This document shows, piece by piece, positions 46,501 to 56,794 of a stretch of DNA of 64,000 bases (within the stretch, counting starts at the first letter, position 1; every line of letters begins with the position of its first letter). A program made the translations under genes and the position numbers. Source of the DNA: Streptococcus mitis subsp. hohhotensis. Its GTDB lineage: Bacteria > Bacillota > Bacilli > Lactobacillales > Streptococcaceae. Location: NCBI RefSeq assembly GCF_000722775.1, contig NZ_JPFZ01000010.1, positions 114,877 through 178,876 on the forward strand, given 5' to 3'. The notes below the pieces were generated by a model. The model saw only the letters and a list, made by a program, of their open reading frames with translations, searched no databases and had not been told where the DNA came from.

Positions 46501-48570
46501 TGATGCTGAAGTAGAGGCTACCGCGCTAGTACTTGCTGATGTAGAGGCTACCGCGCTAGTACTTGCTGATGTAGACGCTACGGCACTTGTTGATGCTGAT
46601 GTAGAGGCTACCGCACTTGTTGATGCTGATGTAGAGGCTACCGCGCTAGTACTTGCTGATGTAGAGGCTACCGCACTTGTTGACGCTGAGGTAGAGGCTA
46701 CCGCACTTGTTGATGCTGAGGTAGAGGCTACCGCACTTGTTGACGCTGAAGTAGAGGCTACCGCACTTGTTGATGCTGAAGTAGAGGCTACCGCACTTGT
46801 TGATGCTGATGTAGAGGCTACTGCGCTTGTGCTTGCTGATGTAGAGGCTACCGCACTTGTTGATGCTGATGTAGACGCTACTGCACTTGTTGATGCTGAT
46901 GTAGAGGCTACTGCACTTGTTGACGCTGATGTAGAGGCTACCGCACTTGTTGATGCTGATGTAGAGGCTACTGCGCTTGTGCTTGCTGATGTAGATGCTA
47001 CAGCGCTTGTGCTTGCTGATGTAGAGGCTACTGCGCTTGTGCTTGCTGATGTAGAGGCTACAGCGCTAGTGCTTGCTGATGTAGAGGCTACCGCACTTGT
47101 TGATGCTGATGTAGATGCTACAGCGCTTGTGCTTGCTGATGTAGACGCTACTGCACTTGTTGATGCTGATGTAGAGGCTACTGCACTTGTTGACGCTGAT
47201 GTAGAGGCTACCGCACTTGTTGATGCTGATGTAGATGCTACTGCGCTTGTGCTTGCTGATGTAGACGCTACGGCACTTGTTGATGCTGATGTAGAGGCTA
47301 CGGCACTTGTGCTTGCTGAGGTAGACGCTACGGCACTTGTTGATGCTGATGTAGAGGCTACGGCACTTGTTGACGCTGACGTAGACGCTACGGCACTTGT
47401 TGACGCTGAGGTAGACGCTACGGCACTTGTTGACGCTGAGGTAGACGCTACGGCGCTTGTTGAGGCTGAGGTAGATGCTACAGCACTTGTACTTGCTGAC
47501 GTAGACGCTACCGCACTTGTGCTTGCTGACGTAGACGCTACCGCACTTGTGCTTGCTGACGTAGACGCTACCGCACTGGTTGACGCTGACGTAGACGCTA
47601 CTGCACTTGTTGAGGCTGAGGTAGACGCTACTGCGCTTGTACTTGCTGACGTAGAGGCTACTGCGCTTGTACTTGCTGACGTAGACGCTACTGCACTTGT
47701 TGACGCTGAGGTAGACGCTACTGCACTTGTTGACGCTGATGTAGATGCTACTGCGCTTGTGCTTGCTGACGTAGACGCTACGGCACTTGTTGACGCTGAT
47801 GTAGAGGCTACCGCGCTAGTACTTGCTGATGTAGAGGCTACCGCACTTGTTGATGCTGATGTAGAGGCTACTGCGCTTGTGCTTGCTGATGTAGATGCTA
47901 CAGCGCTTGTGCTTGCTGATGTAGACGCTACGGCACTTGTTGATGCTGAAGTAGAGGCTACCGCGCTAGTACTTGCTGATGTAGACGCTACAGCGCTTGT
48001 GCTTGCTGATGTAGATGCTACGGCACTTGTTGACGCTGATGTAGAGGCTACCGCGCTAGTACTTGCTGATGTAGAGGCTACCGCACTTGTTGACGCTGAG
48101 GTAGAGGCTACCGCACTTGTTGATGCTGAGGTAGAGGCTACCGCACTTGTTGACGCTGAAGTAGAGGCTACCGCACTTGTTGATGCTGAAGTAGAGGCTA
48201 CCGCACTTGTTGATGCTGATGTAGACGCTACAGCGCTTGTGCTTGCTGATGTAGACGCTACTGCACTTGTTGACGCTGATGTAGAGGCTACCGCACTTGT
48301 TGATGCTGATGTAGACGCTACTGCACTTGTTGATGCTGATGTAGAGGCTACTGCACTTGTTGACGCTGATGTAGAGGCTACCGCACTTGTTGATGCTGAT
48401 GTAGAGGCTACTGCGCTTGTGCTTGCTGATGTAGATGCTACGGCACTTGTTGACGCTGATGTAGAGGCTACCGCGCTAGTACTTGCTGACGTAGATGCTA
48501 CTGCGCTTGTACTTGCTGACGTAGATGCTACAGCGCTTGTGCTTGCTGATGTAGACGCTACTGCACTTGT
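43555..48570 (-). other. SRRP, out-of-frame 3' part (remaining SRR2, 77-residue modules, LPNTG anchor)
   Basis: This minus-strand frame is continuously open from the frameshift to the stop but has no start codon until GTG at 44844, because the repeat uses no ATG, GTG or TTG in this frame. It encodes about 120 more decapeptides, a short Thr/Ser/Ile-rich stretch, five 77-residue modules and the cell-wall anchor QLPNTGTEAS. It cannot be expressed as a surface protein unless the frame is restored. Confidence 0.82.
43790..44900 (-). repeat. Five 231-bp tandem repeats in the SRRP C-terminal region
   Basis: Equivalent positions recur at 43850, 44081, 44312, 44543 and 44774, exactly 231 bp (77 residues) apart. 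Each unit holds ALTPEEKKVIEDKVKAVNPG, a TVVV...NGTTTVTTPSGKTAV strand pair and IPGVDLTK. The three units at higher coordinates are nearly identical; the one nearest the anchor is most diverged. They probably form stalk or wall-spanning domains. Confidence 0.92.
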
Positions 48571-50985
48571 TTGCTGATGTAGAAGCTACCGCACTTGTTG
48601 ACGCTGAGGTAGATGCTACTGCGCTTGTACTTGCTGACGTAGACGCTACAGCGCTTGTTGACGCTGAGGTAGACGCTACGGCACTTGTTGATGCTGAGGT
48701 AGATGCTACAGCGCTAGTGCTTGCTGAGGTAGACGCTACGGCGCTTGTGCTTGCTGAGGTAGACGCTACGGCACTTGTTGATGCTGATGTAGACGCTACG
48801 GCGCTTGTGCTTGCTGAGGTAGACGCTACAGCGCTTGTTGATGCTGACGTAGATGCTACTGCACTTGTTGATGCTGAGGTAGATGCTACTGCACTTGTTG
48901 ATGCTGAGGTAGAGGCTACTGCGCTTGTGCTTGCTGAAGTAGATGCTACCGCACTTGTTGATGCTGATGTAGACGCTACCGCACTTGTTGACGCTGACGT
49001 AGACGCTACGGCACTTGTTGAGGCTGAGGTAGATGCTACTGCGCTTGTTGACGCTGAGGTAGACGCTACCGCACTGGTTGACGCTGACGTAGACGCTACC
49101 GCACTTGTGCTTGCTGAGGTAGACGCTACCGCACTGGTTGATGCTGAAGTAGACGCTACCGCACTGGTTGACGCTGACGTAGACGCTACAGCGCTTGTGC
49201 TGGCTGACGTAGACGCTACCGCACTGGTTGACGCTGAAGTAGACGCTACGGCACTTGTTGACGCCGACGTAGACGCTACCGCACTTGTTGATGCTGACGT
49301 AGACGCTACTGCACTTGTTGATGCTGACGTAGACGCTACGGCGCTTGTACTTGCTGACGTAGATGCTACCGCGCTAGTTGATGCTGAGGTAGACGCTACC
49401 GCACTTGTTGACGCTGAGGTAGACGCTACCGCACTTGTGCTGGCTGACGTAGAGGCTACTGCACTTGTTGACGCTGAGGTAGACGCTACTGCGCTTGTAC
49501 TTGCTGACGTAGAGGCTACTGCGCTTGTTGACGCTGAGGTAGACGCTACCGCACTTGTTGACGCTGAGGTAGACGCTACGGCACTTGTGCTTGCTGATGT
49601 AGATGCTACGGCACTGGTTGACGCTGAGGTAGATGCTACCGCACTTGTTGATGCTGACGTAGACGCTACTGCGCTTGTACTTGCTGACGTAGATGCTACG
49701 GCACTTGTTGACGCTGAGGTAGATGCTACCGCACTTGTTGATGCTGACGTAGACGCTACGGCGCTTGTGCTTGCTGAGGTAGACGCTACAGCACTTGTGC
49801 TTGCTGACGTAGATGCTACCGCGCTAGTACTTGCTGACGTAGACGCTACGGCACTGGTTGACGCTGATGTAGATGCTACAGCGCTTGTGCTTGCTGACGT
49901 AGACGCTACGGCACTTGTTGATGCTGATGTAGAGGCTACGGCACTTGTGCTTGCTGAGGTAGACGCTACGGCACTTGTTGATGCTGATGTAGACGCTACG
50001 GCACTTGTTGACGCTGACGTAGACGCTACGGCACTTGTTGACGCTGAGGTAGACGCTACGGCACTTGTTGACGCTGAGGTAGACGCTACGGCACTTGTTG
50101 ATGCTGAGGTAGAGGCTACTGCACTTGTTGACGCTGAAGTAGAGGCTACTGCGCTAGTACTTGCTGATGTAGATGCTACAGCACTTGTGCTTGCTGACGT
50201 AGACGCTACCGCACTTGTGCTTGCTGAGGTAGAGGCTACCGCACTTGTTGACGCTGAGGTAGAGGCTACTGCGCTTGTGCTTGCTGACGTAGACGCTACC
50301 GCACTTGTGCTTGCTGAGGTAGAGGCTACCGCACTTGTTGACGCTGAGGTAGACGCTACTGCGCTTGTGCTTGCTGATGTAGACGCTACCGCACTTGTGC
50401 TTGCTGATGTAGACGCTACGGCACTTGTTGATGCTGAGGTAGACGCTACAGCACTTGTTGACGCTGAAGTAGATGCTACTGCGCTTGTGCTTGCTGAGGT
50501 AGAGGCTACCGCACTTGTTGACGCTGAGGTAGACGCTACGGCGCTTGTTGATGCTGATGTAGATGCTACAGCGCTTGTGCTTGCTGAGGTAGACGCTACA
50601 GCACTTGTTGACGCTGAGGTAGACGCTACAGCGCTTGTTGAGGCTGAGGTAGAAGCTACCGCACTTGTGCTTGCTGAGGTAGACGCTACAGCGCTTGTGC
50701 TTGCTGAGGTAGACGCTACGGCACTTGTTGATGCTGAGGTAGACGCTACGGCGCTTGTGCTTGCTGATGTAGAGGCTACGGCGCTTGTGCTTGCTGAGGT
50801 AGATGCTACGGCACTTGTTGATGATGATGTAGAGGCTACGGCGCTTGTGCTTGCTGAGGTAGATGCTACGGCACTTGTTGATGCTGACGTAGACGCTACC
50901 GCACTTGTTGATGCTGAGGTAGATGCTACAGCACTTGTGCTTGCTGATGTAGAGGCTACCGCACTTGTTGACGCTGATTGAGAGG
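44960..50985 (-). repeat. SRR2: about 200 tandem 30-bp repeats encoding SASTSAVAST
   Basis: Continuous 30-bp periodicity over about 6 kb. Each unit encodes ten residues, half Ser/Thr, the acceptor sites for O-glycosylation. Units differ mainly in synonymous Ser codons (TCA versus AGC/AGT) and in Ala/Val third positions. One unit at about 48570 is 2 bp short. There are no unique spacers between units, so this is not a CRISPR array. Confidence 0.95.
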
Positions 50986-53900
50986 CTTGTTCTGACTTAT
51001 AATCAGAATCCGATACTGGTACCTCTACTTCATTCGATGTACCATCTTTATAGGTAATGACGACTGTAACTTTACCCTTTGATACAGCTCCACCGTTTTT
51101 AAATTCATATTTACTAATACGATTTGCTTTTTCCGGATTTGAACCCTTCACCGCTGCAAGAATCTTTTCTTTATCATCTGCTGATGGAGTTGTCGCATTA
51201 GTTACTTGAACTGTCGCTGGCACTTTACCTGGGAATTTTTTACTTAATTTTCCTTGTGCTACTACTGTCAGAGTACGAGCTTCATTATCAGATAAATCGA
51301 CAGCTTTAACCCCACGGTTCCATCTGTTACCATCTGCATATTGCTTGTTTTCATCATAAGTTGCTGTATACTCTCGAATAGCAGGATTTGTTGTTGAGGC
51401 TTCCGTTGGAGTATCCTTGAAGCCAGGTGCAGAATCGTCTGATGAATAGTCTTTTTGGAAGATTCTATCTATATCTGAAGTTCCATCATGCAATTTCAGA
51501 GTTTTAATCTTACCACTGTTATCCTTGCCGCTTATGACGATTTTAATTTTATCACCTGCGAAGATTTCATATCCTCTTGCACCTGGGCGAACAGTATCCT
51601 GGATGGATTGTTTTTCCCACTGTTTTGTCTTATCATTCTGGATATAGAGATCAAAGGTTGGTTCTGGTGCTTCTGTTTCCTTAGTGATTCCTTGTTCTTT
51701 AACCGTAGTGTCTGACTCTAATGGATTAGTTTGGCTCGTCGTCGGATTTGGAAGCGCTTGTTTAACCGTTACTCTACCCGTTGGAAGTAAACCGTTATTA
51801 GCATTGTAAGCTTTTTCAAGATTTGTTGGCGTGAAGCTTAGTCTTGTTTCGTTAGGTCCAGCTACCTTAGTAAATGTTTTATCACCGATTGTCAAGGTTA
51901 CTGTCGCACCTGGTGTAACATTAGTTACCTCGATACTACGATTTGGTAAACCACCTTTTTCAGTCAATTGATCATCTGAAATTTGCGGCGCTTGTGGTTT
52001 CACTGTAACATTTACAGGAACTTCTTTGGAAATTCGAGTACCATTTGCATCTAGCGGAAGTGTCACTTTAACTTTTTTCTCAACAATTCCTGGTGTAGCA
52101 GTAGATGGCGCACCACCTACCCACTCAAATTTTGTTCCTGCCGGGAATGCTTCATTTGGCGTCCCGTTTGCCAAAGTTTGTTTAGTATTATTTTTTAGAA
52201 CATTCTCAGCCGAAGCAACATTTGTTTCTCCCTGAACATAGGTCAAATCAGCTTTTTTAACAGGGTCTACAACGATTTGTCTGACCGTTACGTCCTTGCT
52301 AAGTTTAGTCGTGCTATTATCAAATCGTCCCTTTGGATAGGTAACTTTCAGGCGATACTCGTGCGTTCCTGCAACGTTTTTCTCAGGAATTGGCGAAGTA
52401 TTTCCAACCACTTTTCCGTTCGCATCATACCAAGCCCCATCAGTTCCAGGCGGTATATTGTCATTACCACTTTGTTTTAAATATGGTGCGCGCTCTCGTC
52501 CATAGCGTGGTGCTTCTCCAGCCCAATCATAAATTGGTGCCTTAGCATCATAAGTAGACATTGTACTATAGGTTACTGGGACTCGCTTAACTGTTCCATC
52601 CCTATAAGTCACTTTTACTACGGCTTGTTTGTTGTTTCCTGAGTTTGTCACATCTGGTGCTTGTTCCCATGTTACATCAGCATCACTTGGAATAGTGCCG
52701 CCATTAACAGCTTTAATGACATCTTTTGGACGAATGGTGTCACCTTCCCCAACATAAGTGTAGAATACACTACTTGCAGCTTCAACACCATAGTCCAAAT
52801 TAGGAGTGATTGTCTTTGAAGTTCCATCTTTAAATGTAATAGTCACATCACCATTTGGTCGGACGTCATAAGTACGAATGCGAGATGTATCAGACGGATT
52901 CGATTTCTCGACTTCTGATTTAATTTTTTCCTTCTCAGCAGGAGTCAAATTTAACTTATCAGCAACGGCAATGACAGGCGGTTTTGTCAATTTAATCTTA
53001 TCCGCCAAGCGTCCTTGTACAACACCAAACCATGGGCTTTCTCCCGTATTTCCATTTGGGTCAACCGCTGTAATAACACGAGAGAAGATATTACCAGATT
53101 TCCAAGTCATATCGCTATTTGCAACCGCATTAACCGTCTTTGTGGTTTGATTAGTACTTGTCAGTGTCGTGATATTCTCGACTGGACCACGCCCCCACTC
53201 AGTGAATTTCCCTTCAAAGAAGTCATTCAAATCATCCTTTGCATTACGCATTTTCAACGTGGTAAGCTTACCACTATTGTCCCTACCGGTATAAGTAATT
53301 TGAATCGTATCTCCAGCATAAAAAATATAGCGGCCCGAACTATCTATCTCAGGGGTCTCTCCATTAACCTTAACAGTAAGATCAACTGTTGGCGGTATAT
53401 TTTCCTTACTAATGTTAACAGTACTTACATCTGAGTTCAACGTTTCATTTTGACCTGTTACTGGATTATCAAATGCCTTGCTTTGTTTAACAGTTACGTT
53501 TCCTATTGGGAGAAGACCATTGCTATCTGCAACATCGGTAGAAGGGAAGGTTACATTTCCATTACCATCTGCTTGTTTAGTAAGAGTCTTACCGCCGATT
53601 GTCAAGGTGACCTGCGCATTTGGCAATGCATTCGTTACGGTAATTCCTTTATTTGGAAGTCCACCTGTATTCGTTACCTGATCTGTTGAGATTTGTGGTG
53701 GGTTTGGTCTAACTTTGATAGTTACAGGAACATTTGTACTATTTCTTGGTTTATCCGTTGAACCTTGTGGTAAAGTAACTGTGACTTCTTTCTTATAGAT
53801 CCCTGGAGTGCTTACTGTGCTAGCATTTGGTGCCGAATCTCTCCAGCTGTAATCGGTTCTAGTTGCCACAGTCGGACCATTAGGTATTGCAACTCTATCA

Positions 53901-56794
53901 TCAGAGTTCTTAATCGCCTTATCCGGGTTAGCAATGATATCATTTAGTGGTGCTGTATTTCCAACCGTTGTAACATACTCTTGCTTGGCTACCGGATCAA
54001 CTACTGTATAATTAAAGCTCACTGTACTTGTGAGAGCAGGATTTGAAGTTGTTACATCACCAAGGCGTCCTTTAGGATAAGTTGCTATTGCTTTATAGGT
54101 GGTGCTGTGAGTTGTAGCCAAATCAGCAGTTGTATGCCATACGCTACTAAAGGCTGGAGAGCCATCTTGTTTACGTACAGGTGTTGAGCGATTATCATTC
54201 AGCTGATATTCATAAGCAAATGTAGTCCCTGAAGGAAGAGACTCGTTATTAATATAGAATTTTGAATATCCGCCTATATTATTAGCATAGCTATTTCCAA
54301 CAGTTCTTTCTGTCCCCGGTACTGCTTTAAAGGCATAGAACTTACCTGGAACTCCATTGTTAGTTTTAGTCTCAATTTTTTGATAAACTGTGTACTTGTA
54401 TGTTAAATCTGTAGTAGTTTTATCTGGGTGAGTTACCGTTAAGGTTGCAGTCCGAGGGTTCACGCCGTCTTTCATCGCTTCCATTGTAGGAGCTTGACCT
54501 TGTTTCCATGCAAACTTTGTCCCACTAGGGAAGTCAGATGCTCCGCCAACTGTGCGCACAAGACTTCTTGGATTTATATTAGATAGAGGCTCGCCGCTAA
54601 CTGCATAGAAGTGCTCCGTTGTTTTCTCTACACCATACTTAACATTGTTTGTGACTGTATCCGTGGTTCTATCACGATAAGTAATAGTAACATCTCCATT
54701 ATTAGCTACACTGATAGAACCTTCTTCAGATCCTTTTTTGTAATCTGTACTTGAGAGAACGTTTGCATTGGCTGCTTTAAAGTTAGCCAACACTTGGTCT
54801 TTTTCCGCCTGACTCAGATTTGTCGCATTATTAACTGCGACAGTCGCACCGCTTATAGGAGATTGACGCTCATTAAATCCGTGAATACGAACAGTCATCG
54901 TAGTCATTGTTTTTTGTCCGGCAGTATCATCAGCGCCATACGAAATATTGTAATCCCCAGGAGTCATTGGTTTCCAGCCATTTTCCCGACCAATCGTACC
55001 ATAAATCTCGGTTGTCCACTGCTTATGTTCATAAACATAGGCTGTATTGAGTCCTGTTTTAGGATCTCGTTTAAGAGTCGCAAAGTTGATTTGTCCAGGG
55101 AAATTTTTACCTTGTAAACCTGTAATAACAGGATTATTTCCCGTATAGAACAATCTCAAAGCCTTATCATCTCTAAACACCATATTGATATTTACAGAAT
55201 CATCATTGAAAACTTCAAGTAATTTTGGCAATTCAACAGTAGGAGGATTATCTGTTGCACGTCCCTGATTTCTCACAGCATCATTTTGATTCCCTGCTCT
55301 ACCTGTATGGACATAAGAGGTCATCAAATTCGTGTAATTACCAGAAACATTCGTACTTGTAAATGGTTGACTACTTGTAGCAACTCGGGCATCCAATCTG
55401 GCATTGCTTGATTTTTCATTTACAGTGGCATGAACTTCAATCGTTGCCTCTAAATTTCTATTTAAATCATGACGTTTGCTAAACACGTACTCATTGCCAG
55501 AACCACCACGCTTCTCCATCGGTTGACCATTAAAAGTAACACGGGTAATAGTCGTATTTGGATCCACATTGGCAAGTAAACCAGCATAATTCAGGGCATT
55601 ATCTGAGTGCATATTGATACGCCAGATTACTTCATGAGTATTCTTATTGTACTGACCTGATTCAAGCGAAGCCGATGTTCTATTGCTAGCAAACGTGTTC
55701 GTGATTAACGAAGTAGGCAAAGCTCTAGGATGTACCCCACTGCCCATACCTTGACCATTTCGTGCATCACGCGCACCTGAATTGACTCTCAACACAGCAT
55801 TAGCAATCGAGTTACGAGCAGAGGTCGCTAGTTTTACAGTTTCGGTCAAATCTGCCTTAGGATTAGCAAGAGCTGTCTCGATAGCAGTCACCGCAGCATT
55901 CACTTTTGCTATAGCTGCATCACTATTAGGTAGACCAACCGCTTTTGCCAGGTACTCACCCATTTCAGCTGAAAGTTTGGTTAACTTCTTACGATTTTCA
56001 TCCTGTTGTTTAGCTGAAACTTCCGATGTTGCTATGGCACCAGCAGTCACTCCTGCCAAACTACTTATTTCTGCATTCGTATCAACCAAACCTTTTTCCA
56101 ATTTAGCTGATTCCAATACAGGAGCACCTAGCTTAGAGGCAGATAACCCTTCTTTAGCCAACTGACTTTCTTTTGACACAGACTCTGCTTTTCCAGAAGT
56201 CTCAGAAGCAGTAGTAGAATGTACACTATTGTCTGAAGCCACCATCGACTGACTAGAACTTACAGAGGTACTTGCTGAGACGCTAGCTGAAGTTGATGCG
56301 CTTTCTGAGGCACTTGTTGACATACTGGCAGAAGAACTAACGCTAGCTGATAGACTAGTGGATATTGATTCTGAGCTAGATACACTCTCGCTTACTGAAT
56401 GAGACAGACTTGCCGAATTCTCCGCATCCACTTTTGCAGTTGTACCAAGGACAACTGTATCATGCGTTGCTAAAGCATCTGAACTATCTAACGTTTTTTC
56501 AAGGGCTACCGCTTCGTTTGCAAAAACTTTTGTCTGAGTAGCAACAGTCCCGCCTAATACGGCACCTGTTGCTGCAATACCTCTTATAATATCAAGACCT
56601 GTAATCGTTTGATTAGTTTGGTTTTCTACTACTTCGGTCATAACCTGAGTAGTATCCACACCACCACGTAAAACCTTGAATAAGCCAAAAAGAGAGGTTG
56701 AGGCTCTCAACCAATGCTTACCGGATTTTACCAGTTTGTATCGAGTCACACGATCAGTTTCGCGATATTGACCCTTTTGACGTCTGAAAAACAT
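48476..56794 (-). CDS. SRRP, uninterrupted 5' reading frame (signal peptide, binding region, first ~80 SRR2 repeats)
   Basis: The frame as it stands: 2772 residues. It begins MFFRRQKGQYRETDRV after GGAGG and ends, after the frameshift near residue 2741, with an out-of-frame Lys/Tyr-rich tail (ends KRSSIYVSKY). This product would be secreted by the accessory Sec signal but would lack the LPNTG anchor. The binding region contains repeated LSQAEKDQV / LTPAEKEKI type modules followed by DVTITYRDRTT / DVTITFKDGTS strands, resembling Rib-like or related beta domains of streptococcal adhesins. The ligand is unknown. Confidence 0.85.
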   Translation of the reverse strand: MFFRRQKGQYRETDRVTRYKLVKSGKHWLRASTSLFGLFKVLRGGVDTTQVMTEVVENQTNQTITGLDIIRGIAATGAVLGGTVATQTKVFANEAVALEKTLDSSDALATHDTVVLGTTAKVDAENSASLSHSVSESVSSSESISTSLSASVSSSASMSTSASESASTSASVSASTSVSSSQSMVASDNSVHSTTASETSGKAESVSKESQLAKEGLSASKLGAPVLESAKLEKGLVDTNAEISSLAGVTAGAIATSEVSAKQQDENRKKLTKLSAEMGEYLAKAVGLPNSDAAIAKVNAAVTAIETALANPKADLTETVKLATSARNSIANAVLRVNSGARDARNGQGMGSGVHPRALPTSLITNTFASNRTSASLESGQYNKNTHEVIWRINMHSDNALNYAGLLANVDPNTTITRVTFNGQPMEKRGGSGNEYVFSKRHDLNRNLEATIEVHATVNEKSSNARLDARVATSSQPFTSTNVSGNYTNLMTSYVHTGRAGNQNDAVRNQGRATDNPPTVELPKLLEVFNDDSVNINMVFRDDKALRLFYTGNNPVITGLQGKNFPGQINFATLKRDPKTGLNTAYVYEHKQWTTEIYGTIGRENGWKPMTPGDYNISYGADDTAGQKTMTTMTVRIHGFNERQSPISGATVAVNNATNLSQAEKDQVLANFKAANANVLSSTDYKKGSEEGSISVANNGDVTITYRDRTTDTVTNNVKYGVEKTTEHFYAVSGEPLSNINPRSLVRTVGGASDFPSGTKFAWKQGQAPTMEAMKDGVNPRTATLTVTHPDKTTTDLTYKYTVYQKIETKTNNGVPGKFYAFKAVPGTERTVGNSYANNIGGYSKFYINNESLPSGTTFAYEYQLNDNRSTPVRKQDGSPAFSSVWHTTADLATTHSTTYKAIATYPKGRLGDVTTSNPALTSTVSFNYTVVDPVAKQEYVTTVGNTAPLNDIIANPDKAIKNSDDRVAIPNGPTVATRTDYSWRDSAPNASTVSTPGIYKKEVTVTLPQGSTDKPRNSTNVPVTIKVRPNPPQISTDQVTNTGGLPNKGITVTNALPNAQVTLTIGGKTLTKQADGNGNVTFPSTDVADSNGLLPIGNVTVKQSKAFDNPVTGQNETLNSDVSTVNISKENIPPTVDLTVKVNGETPEIDSSGRYIFYAGDTIQITYTGRDNSGKLTTLKMRNAKDDLNDFFEGKFTEWGRGPVENITTLTSTNQTTKTVNAVANSDMTWKSGNIFSRVITAVDPNGNTGESPWFGVVQGRLADKIKLTKPPVIAVADKLNLTPAEKEKIKSEVEKSNPSDTSRIRTYDVRPNGDVTITFKDGTSKTITPNLDYGVEAASSVFYTYVGEGDTIRPKDVIKAVNGGTIPSDADVTWEQAPDVTNSGNNKQAVVKVTYRDGTVKRVPVTYSTMSTYDAKAPIYDWAGEAPRYGRERAPYLKQSGNDNIPPGTDGAWYDANGKVVGNTSPIPEKNVAGTHEYRLKVTYPKGRFDNSTTKLSKDVTVRQIVVDPVKKADLTYVQGETNVASAENVLKNNTKQTLANGTPNEAFPAGTKFEWVGGAPSTATPGIVEKKVKVTLPLDANGTRISKEVPVNVTVKPQAPQISDDQLTEKGGLPNRSIEVTNVTPGATVTLTIGDKTFTKVAGPNETRLSFTPTNLEKAYNANNGLLPTGRVTVKQALPNPTTSQTNPLESDTTVKEQGITKETEAPEPTFDLYIQNDKTKQWEKQSIQDTVRPGARGYEIFAGDKIKIVISGKDNSGKIKTLKLHDGTSDIDRIFQKDYSSDDSAPGFKDTPTEASTTNPAIREYTATYDENKQYADGNRWNRGVKAVDLSDNEARTLTVVAQGKLSKKFPGKVPATVQVTNATTPSADDKEKILAAVKGSNPEKANRISKYEFKNGGAVSKGKVTVVITYKDGTSNEVEVPVSDSDYKSEQASQSASTSAVASTSASTSAVASTSASTSAVASTSASTSAVASTSASTSAVASTSSSTSAVASTSASTSAVASTSASTSAVASTSASTSAVASTSASTSAVASTSASTSAVASTSASTSAVASTSASTSAVASTSASTSAVASTSASTSAVASTSASTSAVASTSASTSAVASTSASTSAVASTSASTSAVASTSASTSAVASTSASTSAVASTSASTSAVASTSASTSAVASTSASTSAVASTSASTSAVASTSASTSAVASTSASTSAVASTSASTSAVASTSASTSAVASTSASTSAVASTSASTSAVASTSASTSAVASTSASTSAVASTSASTSAVASTSASTSAVASTSASTSAVASTSASTSAVASTSASTSAVASTSASTSAVASTSASTSAVASTSASTSAVASTSASTSAVASTSASTSAVASTSASTSAVASTSASTSAVASTSASTSAVASTSASTSAVASTSASTSAVASTSASTSAVASTSASTSAVASTSASTSAVASTSASTSAVASTSASTSAVASTSASTSAVASTSASTSAVASTSASTSAVASTSASTSAVASTSASTSAVASTSASTSAVASTSASTSAVASTSASTSAVASTSASTSAVASTSASTSAVASTSASTSAVASTSASTSAVASTSASTSAVASTSASTSAVASTSASTSAVASTSASTSAVASTSASTSAVASTSASTSAVASTSASTSAVASTSASTSAVASTSASTSAVASTSASTSAVASTSASTSAVASTSASTSAVASTSASTSAVASTSASTSAVASTSASTSAVASTSANKCSSVYISKHKRCSIYVSKYKRSSIYVSKY

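Larger units (their letters stand above)
43555..56794 (-). pseudogene. Giant serine-rich repeat surface adhesin (SRRP), one internal 2-bp frameshift
   Basis: The accessory-Sec substrate of the island; repaired, it reads as about 4413 residues. In order: long signal peptide with YKLVKSGKHW (residues 19-28) and a hydrophobic core (~63-91); short serine-rich SRR1 (~117-200); non-repeat binding region with several beta-type modules (~200-1930); SRR2 of about 200 SASTSAVAST-type decapeptides; five 77-residue modules; LPNTG sortase motif, membrane helix and RRKRDDEE tail. At about 48570 two bases are missing from one repeat, so the frame ends at 48476. From there to 43555 another minus-strand frame stays open and continues the same repeat. 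The total length with two bases restored divides exactly by three. It may be a real null or variant allele, or an assembly error in the repeat. Confidence 0.88.

Noticed and set aside
43640-48577. A 1645-residue plus-strand open frame (ALVDADVEAT-type repeats)
   Set aside because: It is the antisense of the SRR2 repeats; a stop-free 30-bp unit keeps all repeats open. There is no start signal, and the minus-strand frame carries the adhesin domains.
48567-50981. An 804-residue plus-strand open frame
   Set aside because: Same antisense artefact of the 30-bp repeats, offset by the 2-bp lesion.
44960-50985. Regular 30-bp repeats that could be mistaken for a CRISPR array
   Set aside because: Units are directly adjacent with no unique spacers, encode a Ser/Thr-rich protein in frame, and no cas genes are present.
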